Assembly: GCA_012845835.1 (NCBI GenBank)
Contig: JABAKD010000015.1
Coordinates: 616,001 to 680,000 of the forward strand
Length of the DNA: 64,000 bases
Reading direction: 5' to 3'
Source: Undaria pinnatifida
Lineage: Eukaryota; Sar; Phaeophyceae; Laminariales; Alariaceae
Under the pieces are notes generated by a model. The model was not told the DNA's origin, made no database searches, and worked only from the letters and a program-made list of their open reading frames with translations. Position 1 is the stretch's first letter; each line of letters opens with the position of its first letter. Positions 47,301 through 56,988 of the stretch are shown here, one piece after another. The position numbers and the translations under genes are program-made.

Positions 47301-50300
47301 AAATCCGTGGGCCGTCATTCTGAAGTTGATGTAGAACGCACCCTCTCCCGAATAAACAACCCAGCATGGGTCAGTGTTGCTGTTTTTAGATGCCCTGTAC
47401 CGTATGAAGACGTCGCAAATCAGCGCAATTAGGCCACAACGCACGGCGCATGACGCACCGTCACGGTACGTGTTCGCCTACTGTAGGCTTTCTGAGGGTC
47501 CTCGCTTGCGGAGTTCTACAGCCCACTCACGGCCTGACTTCGAGGAAATTGTTCGCGAAGCCCGATGAGCAAGCCCGTGGCCTACCGCAGTGGCTTGCCA
47601 CCACTGACTATTGAAAAATTGCCAAGAACAAATACTACTCCAACAACAATGGGCACTTCCTTACAAAACGACACACAAGACAAGACACCCTCGGGGATGA
47701 TTTTCAGAGCCATTTTAATAAAAAAATATATACAAAACCACGGCGGGGGGAGGAGCGCACAACGAAGGTGGCGGCTTTCGGTAGACATCGTCGACATATT
47801 TCCGTAGACGCGTCGCTCGGCGTTTGCACTATTGGCGTTGTCGAGAAAGTCGGCTTTCGAATATTTCCAAGGGGGTGTTATGTTGCATACCTGGTAGTTG
47901 TTACACGGTAGTTGAGGACCCTCGTGAGGCGCAAAAGCTCCAACCCCTTTGGAGCCCTGAAACCCCTCCACATAATCATTTTAAGTATTTTTGTCACGAA
48001 AACGGTTACGAAAACGGTTTTCCAGCTGTAAAGGCGTAAATATAAGCCAAAAAGTGGTATTCCTATCGTACCACACGTAAGGAGCCGTATCATACTACTA
48101 GTACTATTACTATTACTAATAGCCTCACCCTGATGTTCTTCGTCAGCGCTCCAAAGCGCGGATGCGGGTTGATGATGTCATCGGGGACGTACGCAGAATT
48201 CGCCACAGGGCCGCGCACATGCATTCCGCTCGATGACGCGTGTCGCGGGGACACCGTTTGGTCGGCGGCCATGGGAGGGGACACGAAGTCGCCTACCCCC
48301 ATGAGTGGAAAGCAGGTCATGGTTGGAGCGACCTCTCCCGGCCGGAGCACGCTCAGGATGCGCTTGCGTCGGAGGCGCATGTTGCGTTCCACCTTCAAAA
48401 CGAATAACAAGCAGCAAAAAAATCCAACAGAGATACGAAGGGGGGGGGGGTTGACTAAGAGCAATTCTAGTCACAACAGAACGTGCCTAATTGCTCGCTT
48501 CACGATAAATTAGCATCAAGCAAGCAACGTAAACGCATTGAGGGGGGGAGGGTACTCATTCGTTTCTTGCCTTAGTCCGTTGGCCATTGACTATGCGTCC
48601 ATTTCGAGACGGACGGAGTACCGCCCGTACTCCTAATAGAAAGCTAATAGAGACCACACCCTTGTTAGCAGCAAGACTGCGCGTTTTCGTGAAACGCACC
48701 CGCACGAGGTCCGCCGCGTAGCCTGAAAAGGGCTGCCGAGGAGTGGCCTCGACCATCCAGCTGCCGTACTCCGGGTGCCATGTGCATCCTTCAAGACGGT
48801 GCAGCGACTCCTTTTCCTTCTCGTCCAACTCCTTTAGGATCTGCCTCAGTAGAAAAAACGAACATATGTTGGGAGTGTTCAAACAAAAAGCATTATACCA
48901 TGTGCAACTCTGCCTTAGAGAACAAAACGAAAGTGTGTGGGGAGGGGTGTACTCAGTTTGTGCATGGCCGTAGTCGTATGACCATAGACCCTCGCATCCC
49001 TACGATGCCGGGACGGAGAACGTCGCGTTTTTACCAATCAGGCAGGCATTGCTTGCACCAAGTGTGGGGGGGGTCATATCAACAAATAACATACAAGGTA
49101 CAAGATACAAGGTACAAGGTACAAGGTACTGTACTAACCAAACTAAGGGGTAATATATTAATAGCACCACTCAAGCCGGTGCAGCGACACCATTTCCTTC
49201 TCGTCCAACTACTCTAGAATCTGCCTCAGAGGGAAAAATAAAAGGATGAGGGAGTGAGATACTGTGGCTCTCGCCAGGCACGCACGCTGGCGGATCTTTT
49301 ATTTGTATCTGTCATCAACTGCTGCTTCTGCTGCCGAACTAGCTGCTGCTACTGCTGTGTCCGAGAATGCTGTACAAAAGAAGTCGACCGTTCCTCGGAT
49401 TGTTCGTTTTTGGGAGATCTGGTGGTCGGACCGAACACGGAGATTCGGTCACATGAAGGTGAAAAGGAGTCCTGTTTTTCTGGCGCCATTGTAAATTACA
49501 AGCTCGCTTCGCTCGTAAAATATATGGATGGTACCGCCTGACAAATAGTATGTAGTATGTAGTTGGCACATCGACAATAATCAAACAAGTCGCGCGAAGC
49601 GAAGCAAGCGCAGAAAAACAGTCGTCGTAAACCGCTTTCGAGGCAGCAGGCAGGCCTCAGAAATGCTACCAGTTTTAACGGCTTGGACCAGCTTCAACAA
49701 ACGCCTATTAGCCAATCATAACTCCATGTTACATCTTTGTTCGGAGAACTTTCCCGGTGGTCGGACCTCCTGATTACATATTCGTTCCGAGAATTTTCCT
49801 GGTGGTCGGAGTTAGGGATAGGGTTTAAAAGTCAACGCCATTCCGGCAATAAAAATAACCTCGATATTAAAACATGCGCGAAACTCCAAACATTTAGGGA
49901 GGGGACGACAAATGAGCATCCCCGGGTCAACCAATGGATGATTTAATCCTCAGATCTATCTGCATCGGGTTGCGATTACCAACGAACCTTGGGGTTATGA
50001 TTGCAGTACCGCATGACCTCAATTCCATAGCGAGCTTAATTTTAAATTTTTTCATACCGAGCTTAATACTTGACGTCTCTCGTGTCGCGCTTATGTTTAT
50101 TGTCGGAGTGGCCCTTTTCAATCATATTATCGAAGCTAGGACAAGGTGAATACAGCCTCCGCAGGCCTTACTGTGTCGAAAAAGGGAAGGAGATACTCGT
50201 ACGAGCAATGCATACGACCTCGTACCCCATATCACTTTTTGTACGGAAAATTACGCAGCTCGTACGGAATGTCTGCTTTTCGCCGTTTCTGCATTTCCTC

Positions 50301-52900
50301 CGCCGTCGGCATCCTGAACTCGCCGAGTTTATCCGTATTTCTCCGTTTGGCTGCAATTCAAAGTTTTGCCTCCAGGGAAAAAGCTTACAGGTTCCGAATC
50401 ACGGCAAAATCGAAACGGATGCAGCTACTGCTTATACCCCCCTTTAGGCCCGCCCACACGTGTGCGAAGACCAATTGAAAACAGCGCCGAATATTTTTCG
50501 GTGAAAGAGATGACCCAACCCTAACCCTTACACCCCTTACACCCCTTACACCTCTTACACCCCTCACACCCCTGACACCTCTTACACCCCTTACACCCCT
50601 TACACCCCTTACACCTCTTACACCCATTTAGCTTGACGAACAAAACAAAACAAAACACCAGTCAGTGGCCAGGAGAGAGAAAAACACCTCATCACACCAT
50701 TCATTAGTGTCATTAGTGCGTACCAGGCAGAAGACATAGCCTGAAGGCATTCGTAACTAATAATAGTAAGAAAAGCCATATTTGTGATTTTTTTTTTTTC
50801 TTTTTTTTTTTTGCACACTATCACTTTCCAGCTTCTGGACAAGCCTTGGACACAGATGCCGTGCCTTCTTCCCCCCCGTCCTTGCCTTCAATTTTTATGG
50901 CGCATAGGGTTCAGCGTTCCTACTGCTCGTCGATTGTTCATCGAGTGTTGCTGACTCACGCTCTCGCGCTTTCTGCAAGTCAATTTGTCCACAAGAAAAA
51001 GTCCCAACGAATTTATACGAGCATGCACTCGGCGGGGCTCGAACTCACGAAACTGACCTATACCAGGTTCCATGATAACCTGATACGCCACCGGGGCGAC
51101 CGGTAGTGATACGTGATATACCCGGTAAAATAAAAGAGCCAAGAAGAAAAAAAAGGAAAAAAACGCCTGCGCCTATTGAAGTACTGGCTGTTTTAGCTTT
51201 GTGTACTTTGAGCACTTGAGCACGTACGTGGCAGTAAAACTTGGAACGGTCGTTGCAGAAAGAAAGGGATTTGCCTGACTGCGTGACTTGACTAACTGCC
51301 TCTACCTGCGTTACTACATACCGGTATTCGACACTACGACTATGGTTGCCCACTGTCGATGCGTAGTGCGTGGGGCTTAGGGTCATTCCTAACGAACACA
51401 ATATGTCACGAGTCTTGACAAAAACAAAACCATGACATTTTCGTGAATCGTGATATTTCACGAATCCTGCCCTTGAACAGTGTTAATTTTTTTCCCATTA
51501 AAAATGACGCCAGGAATCCTGAAAAAAAAACAAAAAAAACGCTGTTTGTTCTTAAATCGTGACATACCAGGCTCTGAAAATAAATGTGAAGGAATCATGT
51601 TTTGCGTTCGTTAGGAATGACCTCTACTATTAATAACAGTGTTTTATGCCGAAGCCTTCGTGCACCACCACAGCAGCAATATCAGCACAGCATCAAAAGG
51701 AGACGCTTATGTGCATCTCTCAATTTTAATTGTCGATAGGTGCCACGCCGTAGCAGCAGTTCCTTACATCGAGAGTAAATTACTGCAAAAATGAACCAAG
51801 TCAAATTCCTAGTAATTCCTAGTAATTTATGCCCAACAACGTCGGTGCACTTTTAGTGCGCTTGTGCAGGGCTTTTATCATACCTCATACAGCATACCTC
51901 ATACAGCATACCTCATACAGCATACCTCATACAGCATACCTCATACAGCATACCTCATACAGCATACCTCATACCTGGTACAGCATACCTCATACGTGTC
52001 TCCCGCACAACAAACTGCTGCGTACGAGCACGACTCGTGTCCATACGAAGGAGCTACAGCGGCGATCCAAAATATTACGTACATTATGATAGAAGTTGAT
52101 ATTTTGGATGCTATTTTCGAGACCACGAAGAAAGTAATGTGTCATCCAACATGTCCAACATCCACATGTGGACCTACTACACCTGTCCGTATGTCCACAT
52201 CCCCAGCGCCATGATGTCATCAGCAATTATCATGAAGCATGTCATCTCACACAAAACACCCGATTCACCCTCCTTGTGCTTGTATTCAATAATAAGAGTT
52301 TATACGAACGCAAAAAGTCTCGTTTCGCGGCATTTTGAAACTCCGAAAAATGTCGCGCCACACACAAACAATTTTGTTTTGCCGCGAATCAGTGACATCA
52401 TTTTTCGATCAATCTTTCAATTGGAATATTTAATAACTTTTCAAGGTCACGATTCGTGCACGCATACCTACCTGCAAACACGTCACGTTTGGTGGTCGCG
52501 TTGTTTGTCGCCCTTTTTTTGGGTTCGTTTCGGAATGACCCTATACCTGACCCTCAGGGGACAGGACAGGTCGACATGCTCACGCATCCGTATACAACTA
52601 TAGCTTGCGCTGCCGGAGTAGTAACGGGGACCGCCGGTAGGGACAGCTGACGCTATCGCTATCGCTATAGTGGGAACCGAAGGACACGCCAGAAAACCAG
52701 CTGGATTGCGAAGGCAATTGGGTTAAATGGACACACTTGGGACACACGACGTTTTTTTTGTGAAAATACATTGAAGTGTAGTGAGCTTTGTTACTCCCCA
52801 TCCGTCCGAGGATAAAAAAAAAAAGAATAAAAAATAAAACCAAAGTTGAGGTAAGGAGATACAGCGCGCGACTTACTCCTACGCGTATAGTGAGACAACG

Positions 52901-52982
<82 letters not shown>

Positions 52983-55900
52983 GTATCACCCATCCTAAAT
53001 CACAGCCCCCCGGCAAACATTAGCTACCGGGTATGAGGTACTACGAAGTACCAAGGTATCATTTATCCCATTTTGTCTTACCTCTGCGCCTCTCAGCGAC
53101 AGCTTTACCGTCTTCGCCTCGGAATCGACCTTAAAAATGCCGTACTCCACCTGTCACAACAGCAGCAGCAGTTTACACAAGTACATCACATGTACAGCAG
53201 TATGAATTTTAAGTACATGGCATCAACATAGTACTACTGTAGTAACAGGATGTTGTAGTGCGCGAATGTCTCGACACAGCAAGTAGCAGCAGGATATTAG
53301 CAGCAGCAGAATATTAGCAGCACAGCATTATGGGTGTCGTGAGCAACGGCTGCAGCGGTAGTAACAATATTATCTTGACGGTGTTTAATAAAATCGTCCG
53401 CTTTGTGTTCGATAAATTCATGGTCATTCAGCAGCAGCAGTATACTACTATCCGGTCGCCCCGGTGGCGTATCAGGTTATCCTCGAGCCTGGTATAGGTC
53501 TGTTTCGTGAGTTCGAGCCCCGCCGAGTGCATACTCCTATAAATTCGTTGGGACTTTTTCTTGTGCACAAATTGACTTGCGGAAAGCGCGAGAGCGTGAG
53601 TTAGCAACACTCGATGAAAAATCGACGCGCAGTGGGACTGCTGAACGCTATGCGCGATAAAAATTGAAGGCATGAACCGGGGGGAAGAAGGGACGACACC
53701 TGTGACCACGGCTTGTCCAGAAGCTGGAAAGTAAAAGTGTGAGAAAAGAAAAAAAAAAAAAAAACTACTGGAGGTGAAGGAGGGCCTGTTACAGCAGTAC
53801 GAAGAAGCAGTCCGGACAGCAGTAGTAGCACTAATCCATCAGCCTTCACGAGACGTCTAGATTATTATCTAGGATAGAGTATGAAAATCGGGTAATATTT
53901 TGATATACCTGGTGTGGGTTTTGATGTGGTCGACCAAATTCTCAACAAAAGAAGTGGTCGTTTTTTTCTCGGACGGTAGACTAGGCTTGAGGTTGGGGAC
54001 GGGGTCAGGGCTGGGGTCTAAAAAGGTAGGTCTAGTGTTTTGGGCAGTTTTTGACGATTTCTGTTCCATAATACTGGAAGCATTCGTCGCCCGCTACGCT
54101 CGTTTAGGGAGGGGAAATAATAAATTATGTGAAGTAGACAGAGGTCCACGATTGACGACCGCCCCCGAAGTGAGGTCCGACGACCAACGTCCGAATGGGT
54201 AGGGTGGACCGTAACTGGACCAAGTCCGGCGGAAGGCCATCTCCCATGGCCAGGGGTTTTGTTAGTGGGTGAGCTTGCGCAAGTCCCACACTACCCGGAA
54301 AGATGACATTCCGGGTGGCTATCTCCACCGAAACTGACCCTCAGGGGACAGGCCGGGTCGACATACACACGCATCCGTATACAACGGCAGCTTGCGCTGC
54401 CGGGGTTGTAACGAAGACCACTGATAGGGACAGCTTACGCTATACCTACAATGGGACCCGAAGGGTGCGCCAGCTAGCGTTGGGCTGCGAAAGCAACTGA
54501 GTTAAATCGACACACGACGCGTATGAAAATACGCGGAAGTGTGGTGAGCTAAAGCTTTATTTTTCCCCATCCGCCGGAGGATAAAAAAATAAAATTAAAA
54601 AAAAGTGGTGGTGATTACCAGGTTCCTGGTATCACGTCCCCCACGATTGATTGTAGGGTGCAAACTGGCCACTTGCAAGTCCCAAGAGCCTCGCCGACAT
54701 GCTTCAGGAAAAACACCCGGCCGCCACATGCGTGAGTATACCATGTGTGTCTAATTGTACTCTTGCTGTATGTAGTACTTCCGACGTCTGTGCCTGTCTC
54801 GAGAAATTTTGACCACTTGTATCGAGCTTTCGCGTCTACTGGGATGGCAAACCGGCACGGACACTGGGTGCGCTGGATCGATGGGTGGAAACACACCATA
54901 GCGTGGAACATGAGGTTGAAGTGGCAACAAAAAGACGGTTGCTATGTTCACGTCACATCAGTCACACCTTAATATATTCCACACTGAAAACAGCTCATGA
55001 CGTCTAGTCGGCGGTCCGTCAGAGGGCAGTGTCAGCGGTACTGGCAAAACATATAGCTCTAAGCTAGGTATTGGTAGCCTTATAACGTAACGCAGTACAC
55101 TAAAACCCAAAAAAGTGGAATGAGACGAACAGAGGAAACATAACATACTCATGCATGGTGGCTCTCGGCAACAGTTGTTCTTGTCGGTCGGCTTGCTTGA
55201 GGTGCCCGCTGTCGCACTCTCCTGTCTGGTCGACACGGGCGTACTGCTGATGTACTTTGCTGCTCTATGCTCGGCCGATTGCAGGCTGTTCAGCTAGGTA
55301 CTGCTGTAGTACGAGTAGCTATCCATCGGAGCTTGGTTTGTGCCTTCATTTCGTGGTGTGCGCACAAATAGCAGGCTTTAAAAGGGCAAAAGAAAAACAG
55401 GCCCATGCACAGCAGCATTAAAGTCGCATCACAGAATAAGGCGTTGAAGTGCGAAATTATCACGACAGAGCAGGTCAGCAGCATCAGAGTAGCAGCATCA
55501 GTACATGTAGTCTATATCGGGAGCATCAGCCTGGATATTGTGGGCAACAGCAGCAACAGCAGTAGCAAATACATTTACAGCTATTAATAGTTTAGACTAT
55601 ACATGCAGTAGGAAGTCCATGAGAACAACGTCTGTTGTCGTACAAAACAAAAGCCGTCCACGACGCGCAACGGAGCAGGCCAACACATATAATACTATAC
55701 CTCACAAAAGTCCAACCCAGCAGAAGCAGCAGCAGCCTAACCTGCAGCAGCGTATTGTACATACAGCATGCTCTGTTGGATCATGTCAACACCAACTCAA
55801 CGTCAACTACAAGGTAGTGTTGGCGTTCACACGGATACACACACGTTGCAGACAAAATGGAACAACAGCAGTCCCAACAGTCCCGTCCACCACTACATCC

Positions 55901-56988
55901 CTAAATATAAGGAGCATTGGGGTGTTACTTCAGAACGTCGGCCGAGTTTTCGGCAAAAAATACTTGTAATTAGTGTACGAAACGTCTTTCAATGGAACCT
56001 CCCTTATATTTCCGGACAAATTAATACGGCAGACCGGGTTATCTATCGTCGTGCATTCGCGTCAGCAGTCATCGACAGCAGCAGTCGGATTAGCATTGCA
56101 AAATTGGGACGCTTGCTCGAGAAAGCCAACACTACGCAAACCCTCCAGCTCGGAGAGTTAGACAGGGGGTACGGGCATATAGCACCGACCCTGGACCTTG
56201 CGCACCCTCTCTCCGACGGTGCCTCTACGGTGCCTCTAGCGGTGCATGGTGCATGGTGCATTGCAGGTTGCTCACTTCAGGGTGGAGCCTTCATTCATTC
56301 GGCTTATTTCGTGCTTTCTATGTACTTAAATATAATACATGTTTATTTATTAATACTAAGGTAATACGGGTCTTATATTTTCGGACAAAATGTTAACATC
56401 AAATTCAAGATCCAAGTGCAGGAGATATCATAGAGCTCCATATCGTTAGTCAAAATGGATGTGAACTATGTGCTACGAAGACATAGGCCAGACCACAACT
56501 CGTCTTAGGTAAGCTCATGAAATAGGTTCGCCATAAGGGTCCAGCCGTTAGCTGCTAGGTGCGTTCGTCAGCAAGGCAGGGAGGTCGCAGTCGACCAACC
56601 TTCGGGGTCCAAACTCATGAAACCAGCAATCGTACTTGGATTGCTTTTGGTAGCACTACACCCATTCGCACTCTCACGATCCGATCCTCACGTTGTACTT
56701 TCGTCTACCACAAGCCCAACGCGCCCGAACCGCGCTTACACACTGTCAGTTCAAGGCTCCACCTCGAGACATCACGACGAACCACCCGCTTACACCTTGA
56801 GGAATACTGCTTGCTGTACTAGCACATAGTTCACACACCTCATCTCCCCAAAGCAGCTCATCGTTTGTGATATCTTTCACTCTGTTGTACGTGTTCAAGA
56901 ATTGAACCACGCCGTGCTGCCGCACGTACGCGCGGTACTTGCTGGCGTTGTCCCAGCTGTGAGGCTTGCCCACCGTTAACAGGCCCAT
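38196..56988 (-). CDS. GCLC: Glutamate-cysteine ligase catalytic subunit (14 exons, 775 aa)
   Basis: Catalyses ATP-dependent joining of L-glutamate and L-cysteine, the first and usually rate-limiting step of glutathione synthesis, in the cytosol or plastid. I placed 14 exons by collinear similarity to eukaryotic GCLC: 56839-56988, 53082-53150, 48700-48840, 48129-48392, 46861-47184, 45131-45322, 44114-44251, 43551-43657, 42637-42792, 41710-41890, 40566-40743, 39845-39975, 39389-39547 and 38196-38333. All introns are GT-AG and all phases agree: 2,328 bp, one stop. Landmarks: [12 protein letters not shown] start, [103 protein letters not shown] and SLLGNLRI. The animal enzyme is about 637 residues; the excess lies mainly in low-complexity inserts in exons 5 and 11. 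The start was chosen by homology; the frame is open further upstream. Exon 14 is the least certain. Confidence 0.94.
39120..39295 (-). pseudogene. Decayed downstream copy of GCLC exon 13
   Basis: One minus-strand frame reads [20 protein letters not shown], then [10 protein letters not shown], close to exon 13 ([30 protein letters not shown]). The KRASGEL part is missing. It retains a GAG|GTGAAG donor-like end and could in principle act as an alternative exon end. Confidence 0.75.
39389..39547 (-). CDS. GCLC: GCLC exon 13
   Basis: Residues 678-730, [20 protein letters not shown], then [20 protein letters not shown] and [13 protein letters not shown]. It matches the KRASGEL.T.A.W.R.Fv..HP.Y..DSv motif. 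Acceptor ATGATGCAG, donor GAG|GTGGGC. If this donor is not used, the frame ends soon after at TAA (39371-39373). Confidence 0.9.
39596..39645 (-). pseudogene. Decayed upstream copy of the 3' splice site and start of GCLC exon 13
   Basis: CTTGCAG followed by codons for YMSIICKC and a stop. The intron sequence beyond it (TTGAGGGGGTAGTTGGGAGG) repeats that beside exon 13. Confidence 0.75.
39845..39975 (-). CDS. GCLC: GCLC exon 12
   Basis: Residues 634-677, [20 protein letters not shown], then [20 protein letters not shown] and TVDQ. It matches the T..EI..GK....PGLiPLv..YL motif. Acceptor TTCTTAAG, donor CAG|GTATGC. Confidence 0.93.
40146..40490 (-). pseudogene. Two decayed fragments of GCLC exon 12
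   Basis: At 40396-40490 the minus strand encodes [22 protein letters not shown] with a GTATGC donor (3' part of exon 12). At 40146-40190 it encodes [13 protein letters not shown] (5' part). On the transcribed strand the 3' part precedes the 5' part, so they derive from two partial duplications. Confidence 0.8.
40566..40743 (-). CDS. GCLC: GCLC exon 11
   Basis: Residues 575-633 plus one base, [15 protein letters not shown], then a His/Ala/Asp-rich variable insert ending ACDEHTQ. Acceptor GTACGTGCAG, donor CAGG|GTGAGC. A related copy at about 41030-41135 lacks the AG and is treated as decayed. Confidence 0.85.
40880..41235 (-). pseudogene. Decayed copy of GCLC exon 11 within repeated intron sequence
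   Basis: At about 41030-41135 the minus strand encodes [20 protein letters not shown], then [14 protein letters not shown], parallel to exon 11. The 3' splice site AG is lost (GTAC instead of GCAG). The intron block GCGGTATTCGCCACAGG recurs near 40887, 41001 and 41203, marking a tandem duplication unit. Confidence 0.8.
41225..41330. repeat. GTTGT and GTGA microsatellites in GCLC intron 10
   Basis: A GTGTT pentamer run (about 41230-41262) changes into GGGCT, followed at 41291-41325 by GTGA/GTGG tetramers. Confidence 0.9.
41710..41890 (-). CDS. GCLC: GCLC exon 10
   Basis: Residues 514-574, [20 protein letters not shown] ... [20 protein letters not shown] ... [20 protein letters not shown]. 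It matches the EFRpME.Q.TD.ENAA..VF and [10 protein letters not shown] motifs. Donor AAG|GTGAGA. Confidence 0.94.
42637..42792 (-). CDS. GCLC: GCLC exon 9
   Basis: Residues 462-513, [20 protein letters not shown], then [20 protein letters not shown] and EDSPRIGW. The block [11 protein letters not shown] is nearly invariant in the family. Starts and ends in split Arg codons that match both neighbours. Confidence 0.94.
42950..43060 (-). pseudogene. Decayed copy of GCLC intron 8/exon 9 junction
   Basis: ACCAGACAGTCCCTGCAAGC (about 42961-42980) repeats ACCAGAGGGTCCCTGCAAGC at the 3' splice site of exon 9 (42781-42800). The following intron sequences (CACAAGTGTGAG / CACATGTTTGAG) are similar. The spacing is about 180 bp. 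Confidence 0.75.
43551..43657 (-). CDS. GCLC: GCLC exon 8
   Basis: Residues 427-461 plus two bases, [20 protein letters not shown], then [15 protein letters not shown]. It matches the G-D-LLA-HvAHLF-RDPL motif, with the Arg split across the intron. Acceptor CTCCGCAG, donor CAG|GTGGGG. Confidence 0.92.
44114..44251 (-). CDS. GCLC: GCLC exon 7
   Basis: Residues 381-426, [40 protein letters not shown], then PMHVLE. It contains the conserved SRYDSIxxYL motif. Acceptor GCTCCTCAG, donor GAG|GTGACC, both phase 0. Confidence 0.92.
44506..44810 (+). mobile_element. tRNA-derived SINE, copy 3 (in GCLC intron 6)
   Basis: Same family as 37150-37473, antisense to GCLC, with a ~17-base A tail. A box TGGCGTATCAGG intact; B box GAGTTCGAATCCC. 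Confidence 0.92.
45131..45322 (-). CDS. GCLC: GCLC exon 6
   Basis: Residues 317-380, [20 protein letters not shown] ... [20 protein letters not shown] ... GLHEDDP. Acceptor TTGATTGCAG, donor CCG|GTACGT. It matches the ARYLYDQL and D.RW..IS.SVDDRT motifs. It is the parent of the exon-end array at 45450-46500. Confidence 0.93.
45450..46500 (-). pseudogene. Array of five decayed copies of the GCLC exon 6 acceptor and exon start
   Basis: Minus-strand copies of intron end plus exon start abut 45540 (covers ~95 bp of exon), 45930 ([13 protein letters not shown] lost to AA), 46051 ([10 protein letters not shown]), 46163 (AQDV then stop) and 46491 ([14 protein letters not shown] kept). Each is preceded in transcription by the same intron end (CGATTGATGCAG type) and by CGACACGTG...GCG sequence. 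The functional exon follows last. Confidence 0.85.
46861..47184 (-). CDS. GCLC: GCLC exon 5
   Basis: Residues 209-316. Starts [20 protein letters not shown] and ends [19 protein letters not shown], the most conserved active-site block of the family. Between them is a Pro/Gly- then acidic-rich insert of about 60 residues that is longer than in animal enzymes. Acceptor CAACCATAG, donor CAG|GTAAGT. Confidence 0.93.
48129..48392 (-). CDS. GCLC: GCLC exon 4
   Basis: Residues 121-208, [20 protein letters not shown] ... [15 protein letters not shown] ... [15 protein letters not shown]. Acceptor TTTGAAG, donor AGG|GTGAGG. Corresponds to the NMRxRR..L and HPRFxxLTxNIR motifs of the family. Confidence 0.92.
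48700..48840 (-). CDS. GCLC: GCLC exon 3
   Basis: Residues 74-120, [20 protein letters not shown] ... [20 protein letters not shown] ... ADLVR. Acceptor CTGAGGCAG, donor CGG|GTGCGT. An AG four bases upstream (CTACTGAG) would break the phase, so the downstream one was chosen. A decayed copy of its 5' end lies at 49160-49240. Confidence 0.92.
49092..49132. repeat. ~8-10-bp minisatellite (AAGGTACAAG)
   Basis: About five units of ATACAAGGTACAAGGTAC type. Confidence 0.8.
49160..49245 (-). pseudogene. Decayed upstream copy of GCLC exon 3 start
   Basis: CTCTGAGGCAG followed by codons for ILE, a stop, then [12 protein letters not shown]. It parallels exon 3 ([16 protein letters not shown]). Confidence 0.85.
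50517..50632. repeat. 10-bp minisatellite (CTTACACCCC) with telomere-like start
   Basis: AACCCTAACCCTTACACCCC is followed by about ten CTTACACCCC / CTTACACCTC units. The two TTAGGG-type units are too few to call telomeric. Confidence 0.88.
50788..51103 (-). mobile_element. tRNA-derived SINE, copy 4 (in GCLC intron 2)
   Basis: Minus-strand copy, T tract at the left (50788-50813). GTGAT just left of the T tract and again just right of the head is a possible 5-bp target duplication. Confidence 0.92.
51889..51998. repeat. 14-bp minisatellite (CATACCTCATACAG)
   Basis: About seven near-identical units with one GTACAG variant near the end. Confidence 0.93.
52547..52838 (+). mobile_element. R2 repeat, copy 1 (SINE-like, A-rich tail)
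   Basis: Starts CTGACCCTCAGGGGACAGG, contains CGCATCCGTATACAAC, TAGCTTGCGCTGCCGG, AGTGTAGTGAGCTTTG and CCCCATCCGTCCGAGGATAA, and ends in an A-rich tract. It matches 54334-54604 over its length. I see no clear Pol III A/B boxes, so its class is open. Confidence 0.75.
52897..52982 (+). repeat. (CAA)n microsatellite in GCLC intron 2
   Basis: About 28 uninterrupted CAA units. Confidence 0.97.
53082..53150 (-). CDS. GCLC: GCLC exon 2
   Basis: Residues 51-73, [20 protein letters not shown] then GAE. Acceptor TTGTGACAG, donor GTAAGACA, both phase 0. Corresponds to the VEY..VSFD strand pair of the family. Confidence 0.9.
53452..53764 (+). mobile_element. tRNA-derived SINE, copy 5 (in GCLC intron 1)
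   Basis: Plus-strand copy with intact A and B boxes and an A tail to 53764. ACTACT occurs just left of the head and right after the tail, a possible target duplication. Confidence 0.92.
54334..54604 (+). mobile_element. R2 repeat, copy 2
   Basis: Partner of 52547-52838, with the same start (CTGACCCTCAGGGGACAGG) and A-rich end, and about 80% similar by eye. Confidence 0.75.
56839..56988 (-). CDS. GCLC: GCLC exon 1
   Basis: Residues 1-50, from [20 protein letters not shown] to LLWGDE. Donor GAG|GTGTGTGA, phase 0. The WGDE end joins VEYG of exon 2, matching the WGDEVEY motif of the family. Confidence 0.92.

Larger units (their letters stand above)
53151..56838 (-). other. GCLC intron 1 with SINE, R2 repeat and CAG-rich segments
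   Basis: This 3.7-kb intron contains a SINE (53452-53764), an R2 repeat (54334-54604) and a CAG/GCA-rich stretch (about 55440-55760). Other frames in it show no motif. Confidence 0.8.

Noticed and set aside
50385-50627. Gly-Val-Arg repeat frame and TTAGGG-like units
   Set aside because: The frame is a translation of the 10-bp CTTACACCCC minisatellite. Only two telomere-type units are present, so no interstitial telomere is claimed.
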